This document shows, in pieces, positions 1 to 8,780 of a DNA stretch of 64,000 nucleotides. This stretch comes from Planctomycetota bacterium (lineage in GTDB: Bacteria; Planctomycetota; OFTM77), in NCBI GenBank assembly GCA_029260795.1, contig JAJDCO010000057.1:62001-126000 (forward strand). Reading direction: 5' to 3'. The position numbers and the translations under genes were made by a program. Every line of letters begins with the position of its first letter. Positions within the stretch are counted from its first letter, which is position 1. The notes below the pieces were generated by a model, which saw only the letters and a program-made list of their open reading frames with translations, had not been told where the DNA came from and made no database searches.

Positions 1-1
1 C

Positions 2-2020
2 ATCCGCAAGCTCTCGGCGACTAAGGTCAGCAAGCTCCGCGATGCCTTCGCGGGTAGTGAGGAGCGGAAGGATGCTTATCTGACCGAGCTCGAGACCCAG
101 GACGGAAGCCAGCACTTCCTCGGCGCCCTCCAGAGCTACCCGCTGCTTCAAGGCATGAAGGCCAACCTCTACAAGGCGTTCATCACACGCGGGTGGGGGA
201 ATCTCTCCGCCAGCGGCGTGATGGGGCTCCTACATCCCGAGGGCGTGTACGACGATCCGAGGGGTGGCGCGTTGCGGGAGCAGCTCTATCCGAGGCTTAT
301 GGAACATTACCAGTTCATCAACGAACTCAGCCTATTCCCGATCGGCCACCAACGAAAGTACGGAGTCAGTCTGTATGGCCCTCCTGGTGGGGCGATCTCG
401 TTCTGGAGCATGTCCAACCTATTTCATCCTTCAACGGTTGATGCCTCGTGGAGGCATGATCGTCACGGACCCGTTCCAGGGTTCAAAGATGAAAAGGACC
501 GGTTCTGTACCATTGGACATCGCAGCCGCCTCCTCGAGATCGACGAAGCCCGCCTCGAGCTTTTCGCCCGCCTCTACGACGAGCTCGACACGCCACCGCG
601 CCAAGCGCGCCTGCCGGTCGTTCACAGCGAAGAGATCGTCAACGTTCTGGAGAAGCTCTCCAAGCAGCCGCGCAAGCTGGGCGACCTTACAGATCAGTAC
701 TTCCCGACCCAGCACTGGAACGAGACCAACTCGCAGCAGGACGGCACGATCCGCCGCGAGACCCGGTACGCCAACGGCCCCGAAGAGTGGGTCCTCCAGG
801 GCCCGCACTTCTACGTCGGCACACCGTTCAACAAGACGCCGAACGAAGGCTGCAAGAGCAAGGGCGACTACACCGCGATCGACCTCACTGCCATCGAAGA
901 CGACTACCTCCCCCGCACCAACTACGTCCCCGCCTGCCCCCCCGAAGAATACCGCCGCCGCACCCCCAAATGGAACGACCGCCCCGTCACCGACTTCTAC
1001 CGGCACGTCAACAGAACGATGGTTTCTCCAACGGGGGAGAGAACGCTCGTTGGCTGCCTGATTCCGCCCTCGGTCGCACACGTGGACTTGGGCTTCTCCA
1101 TCGCGATGAAGGATCCGAGGATACTGCTCTTGTTCGCCGCGATGTGCGCATCCATCCCGGTCGACTTCTTCGTGAAGACCACGGGCAAGAGCCATGTACG
1201 CCAAGAAGTAGCGTCGACGATCCCGCTTCCTACGACAGAGCTCGAGCAGGCTATGTGCTCACGAGTTCTTCAACTCAACGCCCTTTCGCCGTCCTACGCG
1301 ACTCTTCAATCTGCGGCGCAGGAAGCCGGCCTCGTGGTGCCCTGGACCTGGTCGAGGAGCGAAAGGCGGCTTGCCCCACCAGTAAACGAGGCCACATGGT
1401 CGAGACGCTCGGCCCTCCGAACCGACCTCGAGCGCCGCCAAGCCCTGGTGGAAATCGACGTGCTGGCAGCGATGGCCCTCGGCCTGACGCTCGAAGAGCT
1501 CCTGACGATCTACCGCGTCCAGTTCCCCGTCCTCCAGCAGTACGAAAGGGAGCGCCAGTACGACCAACACGGAAGGATCGTCCCGACCCACCGCACCGCC
1601 AGCGGAAGGCCCGCCGTCGACCTCGTCAAGCTGGCCAGGGACCTCCAAGAGCAAGTCGGCTTCGACACGAAGATCGCCTACGAGCCCAACTCCGAAGCCC
1701 ACCAAGCCCTCGCCCAAAAGAAGATCAAGCTCCCCAAGCGAGACGCGGACATCCTGGGCGTCCCCGAACGCTGCCAAATGTCCGACCTCCTCACCGAAAC
1801 GAAGGTCCGCTGGCACACCGCCTCCCACCCCGAAGGCCAAGACCACCCCCTGATAGCCCTCCGCTACACCGACCCCGGCCTCGAGCCCCGCCTCGAGCGA
1901 ACCTACCCCACCCCCTGGACCCGCCACGACCGCGAAGCCGACTATCGAATCGCGTGGCAAGCGTTCAGCGCGGACCCACAAGTTGGACAAACTGGAGAGC
2001 AATCCAACAAAGAACCATAA
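2..2020 (+). CDS. Eco57I/PglX-type adenine-specific DNA methyltransferase, C-terminal part (5' end outside window)
   Basis: The reading frame is open from base 2 to the stop at 2020, so the ATG at 155 is internal and about 670 C-terminal residues are visible. No SAM-binding or NPPY motif is present; the catalytic half must lie upstream. What is seen resembles the target-recognition/C-terminal part of large Eco57I-family methyltransferases of BREX, DISARM and type IIG systems: INELSLF followed by YGVSLYG, then [10 protein letters not shown], a VPGFKD segment and a GHRSR segment. In those systems the enzyme modifies adenine in host DNA and marks self. The last ~130 codons recur downstream at 3062-3175 and 4073-4495. 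All genes to 8780 lie on the same strand with short gaps, suggesting one operon. Family call is fairly firm; which defence system it serves is inference. Confidence 0.7.
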   Translation: MRKLSATKVSKLRDAFAGSEERKDAYLTELETQDGSQHFLGALQSYPLLQGMKANLYKAFITRGWGNLSASGVMGLLHPEGVYDDPRGGALREQLYPRLMEHYQFINELSLFPIGHQRKYGVSLYGPPGGAISFWSMSNLFHPSTVDASWRHDRHGPVPGFKDEKDRFCTIGHRSRLLEIDEARLELFARLYDELDTPPRQARLPVVHSEEIVNVLEKLSKQPRKLGDLTDQYFPTQHWNETNSQQDGTIRRETRYANGPEEWVLQGPHFYVGTPFNKTPNEGCKSKGDYTAIDLTAIEDDYLPRTNYVPACPPEEYRRRTPKWNDRPVTDFYRHVNRTMVSPTGERTLVGCLIPPSVAHVDLGFSIAMKDPRILLLFAAMCASIPVDFFVKTTGKSHVRQEVASTIPLPTTELEQAMCSRVLQLNALSPSYATLQSAAQEAGLVVPWTWSRSERRLAPPVNEATWSRRSALRTDLERRQALVEIDVLAAMALGLTLEELLTIYRVQFPVLQQYERERQYDQHGRIVPTHRTASGRPAVDLVKLARDLQEQVGFDTKIAYEPNSEAHQALAQKKIKLPKRDADILGVPERCQMSDLLTETKVRWHTASHPEGQDHPLIALRYTDPGLEPRLERTYPTPWTRHDREADYRIAWQAFSADPQVGQTGEQSNKEP

Positions 2021-2032
2021 GAGGAGAGATGC

Positions 2033-2386
2033 ATGGAGCCGCTCGCAATCACTGCCATCGTCGTCGTCGTACTGTTCCTATGGGGGCGGAGCTGGGTTTT
2101 CCCACCCGAAAGGAAGCTCCTGATGTTTTGCACCCAGAAGTTTGCCGAAGCCCAAGGGGCTTGGTGCGGCGCTGGAGAACCCCTCGGTGAGTTCCTTCCG
2201 AAAGCCGGCCTCATCCACATCCTCCGGTCTCGGTATCCGAGCTGGACTGTCGAGCAGGCGCTCGAGCTCATTAACGCGAATGCCATCGAGGGTCCGTGGC
2301 AGATGGCACTTGTTCTCTGCAAGCGTGACATGCCGGAGCGCCTTCCGCGTCTCATGGCGTACCTCGAGTGGAAAGCGGCCCGTTGA
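2033..2386 (+). CDS. Membrane-anchored protein of an unrecognised family, paralogue of 3204-4073
   Basis: 117 residues. The ATG at 2033 has GAGGAG six bases upstream and follows the methyltransferase stop by 12 bases. Residues about 5-18 are a hydrophobic segment (AITAIVVVVLFLWG), so an N-terminal membrane anchor is likely. The rest is a compact domain with MFC..KFAEAQGAW, AGLIH, RSRYPSW, and PERLP..MAYLEWK. This domain recurs with strong similarity as residues 1-90 of the gene at 3204-4073. I do not recognise the family. Its place between repeated copies of the methyltransferase 3' end suggests acquisition as a cassette. Function unknown. Confidence 0.75.
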   Translation: MEPLAITAIVVVVLFLWGRSWVFPPERKLLMFCTQKFAEAQGAWCGAGEPLGEFLPKAGLIHILRSRYPSWTVEQALELINANAIEGPWQMALVLCKRDMPERLPRLMAYLEWKAAR

Positions 2387-2414
2387 TTCCAGGTTCTTGC
2401 TATAGGGAGGAAGG

Positions 2415-2936
2415 ATGTTCTTCAGGAAGAGAAAGCGAAAAGTCGAGAAGCCGCCGATTGAAATCGGAAGGGACCTTGTAGGGCTTCTGAACTTGATGAC
2501 GACCAACGTCGAAAAGGATGTCAGCGATCAATGGGAAGACCTGGCGAGCCATGCGGGAGAGCGGCGTCTCCGAGCTGAAGTACGCTGTGTTGGTCTGGCT
2601 GGCGTTGAGTTTGGCGTATGGCTAGCTCTTGCCTCGAACGACGATACGCGGTCGCTTGTCTTGGACGGTTTCTGGGGAGACATCCGAGCGGGTCTAGAGA
2701 GCGAATTCGGGCACGAAGAGGCTGAGGAAGCCATGGCAGCTCTGGGACAGCGCGCGATGTACTACGCTGAGGCCGCAAAAAAGCCGCACCAGAATGGGCC
2801 CCATTGGACCGTGGGGAGTGCCTTTGGCGATAGCATCGGTTGCCCGCGAAGCATCGTTTCAACCATGTTTGGAGGCGCGGTGGTGTTTCATTCGATCGCG
2901 ATGGCAACGAGCGACTACATCAATGACCATCTTTAG
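2415..2936 (+). CDS. Hypothetical protein, 173 residues
   Basis: Starts at ATG 2415 with a strong AGGGAGG site just upstream (2404-2410). The N-terminus is very basic (FRKRKRKVEK), then a predicted helical soluble domain with KDVSDQWEDLASHAGERR and a C-terminal part rich in Gly, Ser and Ala (TVGSAFGDSIGC, FGGAVVFHSIAMATSDY). No family recognised. It lies 28 bases after the small membrane-anchored gene and is probably cotranscribed with it, forming the first cargo unit between the methyltransferase end and its first repeated tail. Confidence 0.65.
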   Translation: MFFRKRKRKVEKPPIEIGRDLVGLLNLMTTNVEKDVSDQWEDLASHAGERRLRAEVRCVGLAGVEFGVWLALASNDDTRSLVLDGFWGDIRAGLESEFGHEEAEEAMAALGQRAMYYAEAAKKPHQNGPHWTVGSAFGDSIGCPRSIVSTMFGGAVVFHSIAMATSDYINDHL

Positions 2937-3061
2937 GCAGGCATTTCAGTACGTCAATGCGAGCGGCTGGCCCGCCATCGGCCTCGTTAAGCTGGCCGCG
3001 GATTCACGAGCACGCCGGTTTCGACTCAAGGGCCGCCTTTGACCGCGGCGCCGAAGCCCAA

Positions 3062-3175
3062 CAGGCCTCGAACCCAGAAGAGAGAACCTACCCCACCCCC
3101 TGGACTCGTTGCGACCGCGAGGACGACTACGGAGTCGCGTGGGAGGCCTTCGAGAAGCTCCCAACCGAGCGATGA
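3062..3175 (+). pseudogene. Repeated tail fragment of the methyltransferase gene (copy 2)
   Basis: In frame with a TGA at 3173-3175 this piece reads [26 protein letters not shown], matching the end of the methyltransferase at 2020 ([23 protein letters not shown]). DNA similarity starts near 3062. Changes are mostly third-position, so it is an old copy that seems to have been under protein-level constraint. No start codon or upstream domain belongs to it; the bases before 3062 show no methyltransferase sequence. I read it as a remnant left when cargo was inserted at the 3' end of the gene. Confidence 0.7.
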
Positions 3176-3203
3176 AACACGAAACGATGGAGCGTCAGCC
3201 GAG

Positions 3204-4073
3204 ATGTTCCCACCAGAGCAAGCAATCTTGATGTTCTGCGTACACAAGTACGAGGAAGCCCACGGCACGTGGGCAGGGGCAGGGAAGCCCTTGGGGATCT
3301 TCATCCCCAAGACCGGTCTCATCCACGCTGTGCGGTCCCGGTATCCAACCTGGAGTGTCGAAGAAGCCCTCGCCTTCATCCGTGAACACGGCATCGAGGG
3401 GCCATACGACTTGGCGCTGGCTCTTTGTGCCCGCGAGATTCCGGAGCGCCTACCTCAGCTCGTGGCCTACCTCGAGTGGAAACAGCGACGATCTGTCAAT
3501 CTTGGCATGGCGCCCGAGTCAGAAGACTTGCATCAGGACCCTAGCGAAGAGTGGGAAGACGATCGCGCGGAGGGAGGCGGATCGGGTTCATCGAGGCTCG
3601 AAGAGCTCGAGGAACGGCTGGAGAAGGTTGAGGAGACATTGTCTCACTTTGCCTTTTCGCTTGGCACACTTCTGAATCAGAACGGACTCGGTGATGTCGC
3701 CGTTCGAGTCTTCAACAAGCAGTGCAGGCGGATTGGTGGTAAGAGTTGTCTGGTTTACGACGTCGAGTACGTCTCGTACTTACCCAGGGTGACGCGGTCA
3801 GTGCAAGGGAGCATGCTCTTCTGCATCGATGACGATGACGAGGAGCCAAAAGTGATCATTCGCTCGTCAATCGATCAACCGCTGGTGCCCGGAGAAACGC
3901 TCATCGTTGAAGGGCTGGGCTTCGAATTGCGCTCCCTGGGAGACGTAAAGGACTGGATAATCCAGACTCCATTCGACTCGATGACCATCGAGTTCGAGAT
4001 CGACTCCATCAAGTACGCTGACGGAGTTTGCGAAGATCGAACCACTGGCCGCGTCTGGCAGGAGGGAACCTGA
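3204..4073 (+). CDS. Two-domain protein: paralogue of 2033-2386 plus coiled coil and C-terminal beta-rich domain
   Basis: 289 residues from ATG 3204. A longer frame reaches back to 3039, but bases before 3204 overlap the methyltransferase tail copy in another frame, and the paralogue aligns from FPPE, so 3204 is preferred. Residues 1-90 repeat the domain of 2033-2386 (MFC.HKYEEAHGTW, GLIHAVRSRYPTW, IPERLPQLVAYLEWK) but lack the membrane segment. About residues 130-160 form an acidic coiled coil (RLEELEERLEKVEE). The final ~120 residues alternate hydrophobic strands and include a DDDDEEPKV stretch. The stop overlaps the next start (TGATG), indicating translational coupling. Function unknown. 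Confidence 0.7.
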   Translation: MFPPEQAILMFCVHKYEEAHGTWAGAGKPLGIFIPKTGLIHAVRSRYPTWSVEEALAFIREHGIEGPYDLALALCAREIPERLPQLVAYLEWKQRRSVNLGMAPESEDLHQDPSEEWEDDRAEGGGSGSSRLEELEERLEKVEETLSHFAFSLGTLLNQNGLGDVAVRVFNKQCRRIGGKSCLVYDVEYVSYLPRVTRSVQGSMLFCIDDDDEEPKVIIRSSIDQPLVPGETLIVEGLGFELRSLGDVKDWIIQTPFDSMTIEFEIDSIKYADGVCEDRTTGRVWQEGT

Positions 4074-4495
4074 TGATCCTGCGTAGAAACTTGAGCGGTA
4101 GGCAGCCCGCCGTCGACCTCGTCAAGCTCGCCAAGGAACTGAGCGAGCAAGCCGGCTTTGACACCAAGACCACCTACGAGCCCAACTCCGAAGCCCACCA
4201 AGCCCTCGCCGAGAAGAAGATCAAGCTCCCCAAACGAGACGCCGACATCCTCGGCGTCCCCGAACGCTGCCAAATGTCCGACCTCCTCACCGAAACCAAA
4301 GTCCGCTGGCACACCGAAGCCCACCCCGAAGGCCAAGACCACCCCCTGATAGCCCTCCGCTACACCGACCCCGGCCTCGAGCCCTGGATGGAACGAACCT
4401 ACCCCACCCCCTGGACCCGCCACGACCGCGAGGAAGACTACCGCACCGCCTGGGAGGCCTTCGCAGGGGTCGGTGGGGGAGCCGATGAAGGTTGA
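4073..4495 (+). CDS. Stand-alone copy of the methyltransferase C-terminal domain (copy 3)
   Basis: 140 residues from ATG 4073, which overlaps the TGA of the preceding gene. Residues from about 10 on are nearly identical to the last ~130 residues of the methyltransferase ([15 protein letters not shown] versus [14 protein letters not shown]; the stretch [20 protein letters not shown] is shared exactly). Many codons differ silently, so selection has kept the protein sequence. It has its own start, coupled to the cargo gene, and no stop codons, so it may be made as a separate small protein that mimics the domain; or it may be a duplicated gene end that merely stayed open. The domain's role is not known to me. 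Confidence 0.6.
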   Translation: MILRRNLSGRQPAVDLVKLAKELSEQAGFDTKTTYEPNSEAHQALAEKKIKLPKRDADILGVPERCQMSDLLTETKVRWHTEAHPEGQDHPLIALRYTDPGLEPWMERTYPTPWTRHDREEDYRTAWEAFAGVGGGADEG

Positions 4496-4596
4496 CGGTT
4501 TTCAGGGTGACGACGTGGCGCTAGCATCGGTCCCCGGCTCGGACATCTCTGCACGACGGCCGTGCGGCGAGCAGAAAAAATTGAGAGGCTGAACCC

Positions 4597-7371
4597 GTGG
4601 TAGATCCTCGCTGGAAGGGCGCTCGCTGGTGGAAGTTCGACTTCCACACCCACACACCAGCTTCCAAGGACTACGGCAAGGGCCCGGATCAGGAAGTCCT
4701 CCGGAGTCGCTCGCCTCGCGAGTGGTTGCTCGATTTCATGCGGGCCGGGATCGACTGCGTTGCCGTGACCGACCACAACACGGGCGAGTGGATCGATCGA
4801 CTTCGGGAGGCCTTGAGTGAGCTCGAGTCCGAGCGTCCCGAAGGCTTCCGTGAGCTGACGCTGTTCCCAGGGGTCGAGATCACCGTCAACGGCGGGGTCC
4901 ATGTCTTGGCGATCCTTCCCTCGAACAGTACAGCGTCGAAGGTGACCGCTCTTCTCGGGGCCGTGAAGTTCGCTGGCACCGACGGAGACAACGATGGCGT
5001 CACCCAGAGGTCCTTTCCTGACGTCATTGCGGAGATCATCGAAGCCGGAGGGATCGCGATTCCGGCGCACGTCGACGGTCCCAAAGGGCTCTTCGAGCTA
5101 CCAGGCACGACTCTCGCTCCGCTGCTGGACAGCTTGCACCTCTTCGCCATGGAAGTGCTGGATTCCCAGCTCACGAAGCCAGAGCTGTACACACAGAAGC
5201 AGTTGGACTGGACGGAGGTGCTCGGATCGGACTCCCACCACCCGTGTCCGCTCGCTGATCACCCTGACCCTCGCTACCCAGGAAGCCACTTCACCTGGGT
5301 GAAGATGGGCGAGCCGACTCTCGAGGGGCTCCGACTTGCCCTGATCGATGGACGGCTGTCCGTGAGGCGCTCGGACGAGGAGCCCGGCGATCCGAACGCG
5401 CACGGGGCTCTGCGGATCGAATCGGTCGACGTGCGAAACGCTCGGTACATGGGGCGAAAGGAGCCATTCACCCTCGGGTTGAATCCGTGGCTCAATGCGA
5501 TCGTTGGCGGGCGTGGAACGGGAAAGTCCTCGCTCATCGAGTTCCTCCGGATCGCGATGCGCCGCGACAAGGAGTTGCCCGAGGAGCTCCGAGGCGAGTT
5601 CGACAAGTACGGCCGTGTCTACCCGAACCGCCATGATGGCGGTCTCCTGGCCTCGGGCGCCGAGATACGAGTGCAGTATCGGAAGGATGGCCAACGCTAC
5701 CGGATTCAGTGGAGTGAGAAGGGGGACTTGCCCGCCATCGAGGAGGAGCTCGACGGCGAATGGCGCGAGGCGAAGGGAGAGATCACCGAACGGTTTCCGA
5801 TACGGATCTTCAGCCAGAAGCAGATCTTCCACTTGGCCAAGGCGCCGCGGGCGTTGCTCGGGGTCGTCGACGAGGCCGAAGACGTCGACCGCAGGAGCTG
5901 GCGGTCCCGATGGAATGAAGAGGAGAGTCGCTTTCTCTCGCTGCGGGCCCGAGCGCGTGAGATCGATGCGGGGCTCGCCGAAAAGAGCGCTCTCGAAGGC
6001 CGACTAGCAGACGTGAAGCGACAGTTGACCATCTTCGAGGAGACGGGCCATGCCGGGGTCCTGAAGTCCTACCAGCAGCGGCAAAGGCAGCAGCGTGCGA
6101 TCCAGTCTTGGATGGGCCAATGGGCCGACACTGGCGTACAGCTTAGGCAAGTCGCCGAAGGCGTGCTGCCGGACGAGCTCGATGAGTCCACCTTGGAAGC
6201 GGAGCCGGAGGAAGCCCGCGAGATCTTTGGGAAGGCCCGAAGTGCTCGGAACCGCCTCGATGAGATTCGCGGCAAGCTCATGGAGCTGGCGTCCCAGGCC
6301 GACGAGGTGCTCGCCGAGTGGGCAGATTCCCTCGGCAAGACTGCCTGGAGCAGGCGCTACGTAGATTCGGTCGAGGCTTACGAGGAGCTGAAGGAGCGCT
6401 TGGCCCGAGAAGAGGCCGGCGATCCATCGGCGTATGGCGAGAAAGTCCAGGAGCGACAGGCCCTCGAGCAGCGCCTGGCGAACATCGAGGAGCGCCGAGA
6501 GCAGGCGAGCCGGTTGAGGCAGCAGGCGCAAGAGGGCCTGGAGCGGTTGAAGGAGCTGAGACGCGAGCTGACTCAGTCGCGCCGAGCTTTTCTGGAACGA
6601 GTGCTGAGCGAGAACGCTTACGTGCAAATCGAGGTCGTGCCTTTTGGGGCTCGAGAGGCCGTCGAAGCCGAGCTTCGAAAGCTACTCCAGCGTGAGAACG
6701 GCGGATTCGAGAAGGACATTGGAGAGCGTGAAGACGCTGGGCTTCGCGGGCAGATCTATGAACACGGGAGTGAGGCAGAGGAGATCGAGCGGGGGCTTCG
6801 GTCCATGAAGGACAGAGTCCGCAGCATCGCCGAAGACGGACAGGACAAGCCACCAGTCGCCGATCAGCGGTTCGCAGCTCATCTCGCCAAGCTGCCCCCG
6901 GAGAGCCTCGACCGGCTCGATGCCTGGTTTCCAGAAGACTCCCTGGCGGTTCAGTACAGTCCCACCGGCGACGGGAAAAAGCCCCGCGCGATCGAGGATG
7001 GCTCACCGGGTCAGAAGACGGCGGCGCTCCTGGCTTTCCTGTTGTCCTACGGGAACGAGCCGCTGGTGCTCGATCAGCCCGAGGACGATCTCGACAATCA
7101 CTTGATCTACGAGCTGATCGTCCGGCAGCTTCGTGAGGTGAAGCGGCACCGCCAGGTCCTCATCGTGACGCACAATCCCAACATCGTGGTCAATGGAGAC
7201 GCGGAGCTCGTGGCAGGGCTCAGAGTTCGCGAGGGCCAAACAGAGTTGGAGTGCTTTGGCAGCTTGCAGGAGAAGGCCGTTCGAGAGTGCATCTGCCAGG
7301 TGATGGAGGGTGGACGCGAGGCTTTTGAGCAGCGTTATCGCCGTATCGCTTTGGAGAGTCGCCGTGTATGA
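4597..7371 (+). CDS. PHP-domain nuclease fused to SMC/ABC-type ATPase, TrlF-like
   Basis: 924 residues from GTG 4597, with GAGAGG nine bases upstream. Residues ~14-215 are a PHP phosphoesterase: FHTHTPAS, then VTDHNTG, GVEITV, AHVDG and SDSHH supply the metal ligands. An ABC/SMC ATPase follows: Walker A GGRGTGKSS at about 303, a Q-loop region near 405 (FSQKQIFHLAK), a long coiled coil at ~430-720, signature SPGQKT near 805, and Walker B LVLDQPEDDLDN near 823 with the switch His in VTHNPN near 857. This layout matches proteins named TrlF-family AAA-like ATPases, usually found in defence or mobile regions. A nuclease gated by ATP-driven DNA or RNA sensing is inferred. It overlaps the next gene by 8 bases. 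Confidence 0.85.
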   Translation: MVDPRWKGARWWKFDFHTHTPASKDYGKGPDQEVLRSRSPREWLLDFMRAGIDCVAVTDHNTGEWIDRLREALSELESERPEGFRELTLFPGVEITVNGGVHVLAILPSNSTASKVTALLGAVKFAGTDGDNDGVTQRSFPDVIAEIIEAGGIAIPAHVDGPKGLFELPGTTLAPLLDSLHLFAMEVLDSQLTKPELYTQKQLDWTEVLGSDSHHPCPLADHPDPRYPGSHFTWVKMGEPTLEGLRLALIDGRLSVRRSDEEPGDPNAHGALRIESVDVRNARYMGRKEPFTLGLNPWLNAIVGGRGTGKSSLIEFLRIAMRRDKELPEELRGEFDKYGRVYPNRHDGGLLASGAEIRVQYRKDGQRYRIQWSEKGDLPAIEEELDGEWREAKGEITERFPIRIFSQKQIFHLAKAPRALLGVVDEAEDVDRRSWRSRWNEEESRFLSLRARAREIDAGLAEKSALEGRLADVKRQLTIFEETGHAGVLKSYQQRQRQQRAIQSWMGQWADTGVQLRQVAEGVLPDELDESTLEAEPEEAREIFGKARSARNRLDEIRGKLMELASQADEVLAEWADSLGKTAWSRRYVDSVEAYEELKERLAREEAGDPSAYGEKVQERQALEQRLANIEERREQASRLRQQAQEGLERLKELRRELTQSRRAFLERVLSENAYVQIEVVPFGAREAVEAELRKLLQRENGGFEKDIGEREDAGLRGQIYEHGSEAEEIERGLRSMKDRVRSIAEDGQDKPPVADQRFAAHLAKLPPESLDRLDAWFPEDSLAVQYSPTGDGKKPRAIEDGSPGQKTAALLAFLLSYGNEPLVLDQPEDDLDNHLIYELIVRQLREVKRHRQVLIVTHNPNIVVNGDAELVAGLRVREGQTELECFGSLQEKAVRECICQVMEGGREAFEQRYRRIALESRRV

Positions 7372-8641
7372 CAGTCACGAGGAGCTGCTGGCCAAGGTCA
7401 GGCTGGGCGAGGACACCACTCTCGAGCTCAAAGAGATTCGATTCAAGGGCGACCGAGTCGCGGATCCGAAGCGCGACGACTTGGCCGATGAGATCGCCGC
7501 CATCGCCAACACTCGCGACGGCGTGCTGATCCTCGGCGTGGATGACAAGACGCGCGAGATCCTGGGCGTCTCGGTGGAGCATCTCGAGGCCGTCGAGCGA
7601 TTCGTTTACGAGATCTGCAATCAGAGCATTCAGCCGCCGGTGCTCTTCCAGTCGGTGCGCATGGAGTTGTCGGATGTGACCGGTACGAGCCGCGCCATCC
7701 AGAAGATCGACGTGCCGCGGAGCCTGTACGTGCACGAGAGCCCGGGAGGTTACTTTCATCGACAGGGCAGCTCGAAGCGAAGGATGCCGCCTGACGTCCT
7801 GGCTCGACTGTTCCAGCAGCGGAGTCAAGCGCGCTTGATCCGATTCGATGAACAACCGGTGCCGGGAGCGCGCTTCTCGGATCTCGCGGAACCTCTCTGG
7901 AGACGCTTCGTCCGAGGTGCGCTGGACGAAGGGGAGTCGATGCTACGCAAGATGAAGATCCTGACGGAGGCCGACTCCGGGCAAGTGCATCCGAGTGTTG
8001 CGGGGATCTTGGCGTGCGCTACGGAGCCATCTGTCTGGCTGCCGGGGGCCTTCATCATGGCCGTCCGCTACCGAGGGAATCGTCCAGACTCGAATTATCA
8101 AATCGACGCTCAGGACATCACCGGCCCCGTTGATCGCCAGGTCTCGGAGGCCTTGGCCTTCGTCAGACGGAACTCTCGAGTCGCGGCTGAGAAGCGACCT
8201 GGTCGAGTCGAGAAGCAAGAATACAGCATGCGCGCTGTCTTCGAGGCGGTCGTCAATGCTGTTGCACATCGAGACTATTCCGTGCACGGCTCGAAGATCA
8301 GGCTTTTCCTATTCGATGACCGCCTCGAGCTCTACTCGCCGGGCACTCTACCCAACACCGTCAGTGTCGAGTCGATCGCGCTGCGCCAGTCCACGCGCAA
8401 CGAGCTGCTCACAACACTGCTGGCGAAGTGCCCTGTGTCGACCGGCGAGCAAGGCGACCTCGAGCGGCACTTCCTCATGGAGAAGCGAGGCGAGGGCGTG
8501 CCGATCATCATCGAAGAGACCCGGCGAATCGCCGGTGCCACGCCCGAGTATCGCGTGATCGACGACTCCGAAGTGCTCCTGACCATCCCTGCGGCGCGAT
8601 TGGACGATGAGGATTTTCCCGATGGAGCAGCCCAAAATTGA
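7364..8641 (+). CDS. AlbA_2/Schlafen-type ATP-binding regulator-like protein
   Basis: 425 residues. GTG 7364 is chosen because GGAG lies seven bases upstream and it overlaps the stop of the PHP-ATPase gene (GTGTATGA); an upstream start at 7310 is less likely. Residues ~1-140 are an AlbA_2 domain (TTLELKEI.., IAAIANTRDGVLILGVDD). About residues 285-330 form a GHKL-type ATP-binding module (FEAVVNAVAHRDYS, FDDRLELYSPG.LPNT), as in the RecG-related ATP-binding family. Such proteins are common in phage-defence loci and as transcriptional or RNA-active factors. The overlap suggests it works with the PHP-ATPase as a two-protein module; this is inference. Confidence 0.8.
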   Translation: MYDSHEELLAKVRLGEDTTLELKEIRFKGDRVADPKRDDLADEIAAIANTRDGVLILGVDDKTREILGVSVEHLEAVERFVYEICNQSIQPPVLFQSVRMELSDVTGTSRAIQKIDVPRSLYVHESPGGYFHRQGSSKRRMPPDVLARLFQQRSQARLIRFDEQPVPGARFSDLAEPLWRRFVRGALDEGESMLRKMKILTEADSGQVHPSVAGILACATEPSVWLPGAFIMAVRYRGNRPDSNYQIDAQDITGPVDRQVSEALAFVRRNSRVAAEKRPGRVEKQEYSMRAVFEAVVNAVAHRDYSVHGSKIRLFLFDDRLELYSPGTLPNTVSVESIALRQSTRNELLTTLLAKCPVSTGEQGDLERHFLMEKRGEGVPIIIEETRRIAGATPEYRVIDDSEVLLTIPAARLDDEDFPDGAAQN

Positions 8642-8780
8642 ACTGTACGGGGAGAGGAAGAATGCGAGGACTTGCGCCGAGCCGGTCATCGACATCAGAT
8701 TGGCAGTTTCGGGCGAAAGCGATCTCGCAGCGACAAAGACAGAATCGACCGTCAAGCTCTATGGCAATCGTAGGGCGTAG
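8622..8780 (+). CDS. Small ORF, 52 residues, internal repeat
   Basis: ATG 8622 starts inside the end of the AlbA-type gene, with GAGGA 8-12 bases before it, and runs to TAG 8778. The peptide begins MEQPKIELYGERKNA and ends TVKLYGNRRA, so a KIELYG/VKLYG motif occurs at both ends. Its last 22 bases overlap the convergent HEPN-type gene. No known family. Coupling and spacing make it a plausible third gene of the PHP-ATPase module, but a chance frame cannot be excluded. Confidence 0.4.
   Translation: MEQPKIELYGERKNARTCAEPVIDIRLAVSGESDLAATKTESTVKLYGNRRA

Noticed and set aside
787..2190. 467-codon plus-strand frame overlapping the methyltransferase
   Set aside because: Pro/Arg-rich shadow frame of a high-GC gene; no domain and wrong codon pattern.
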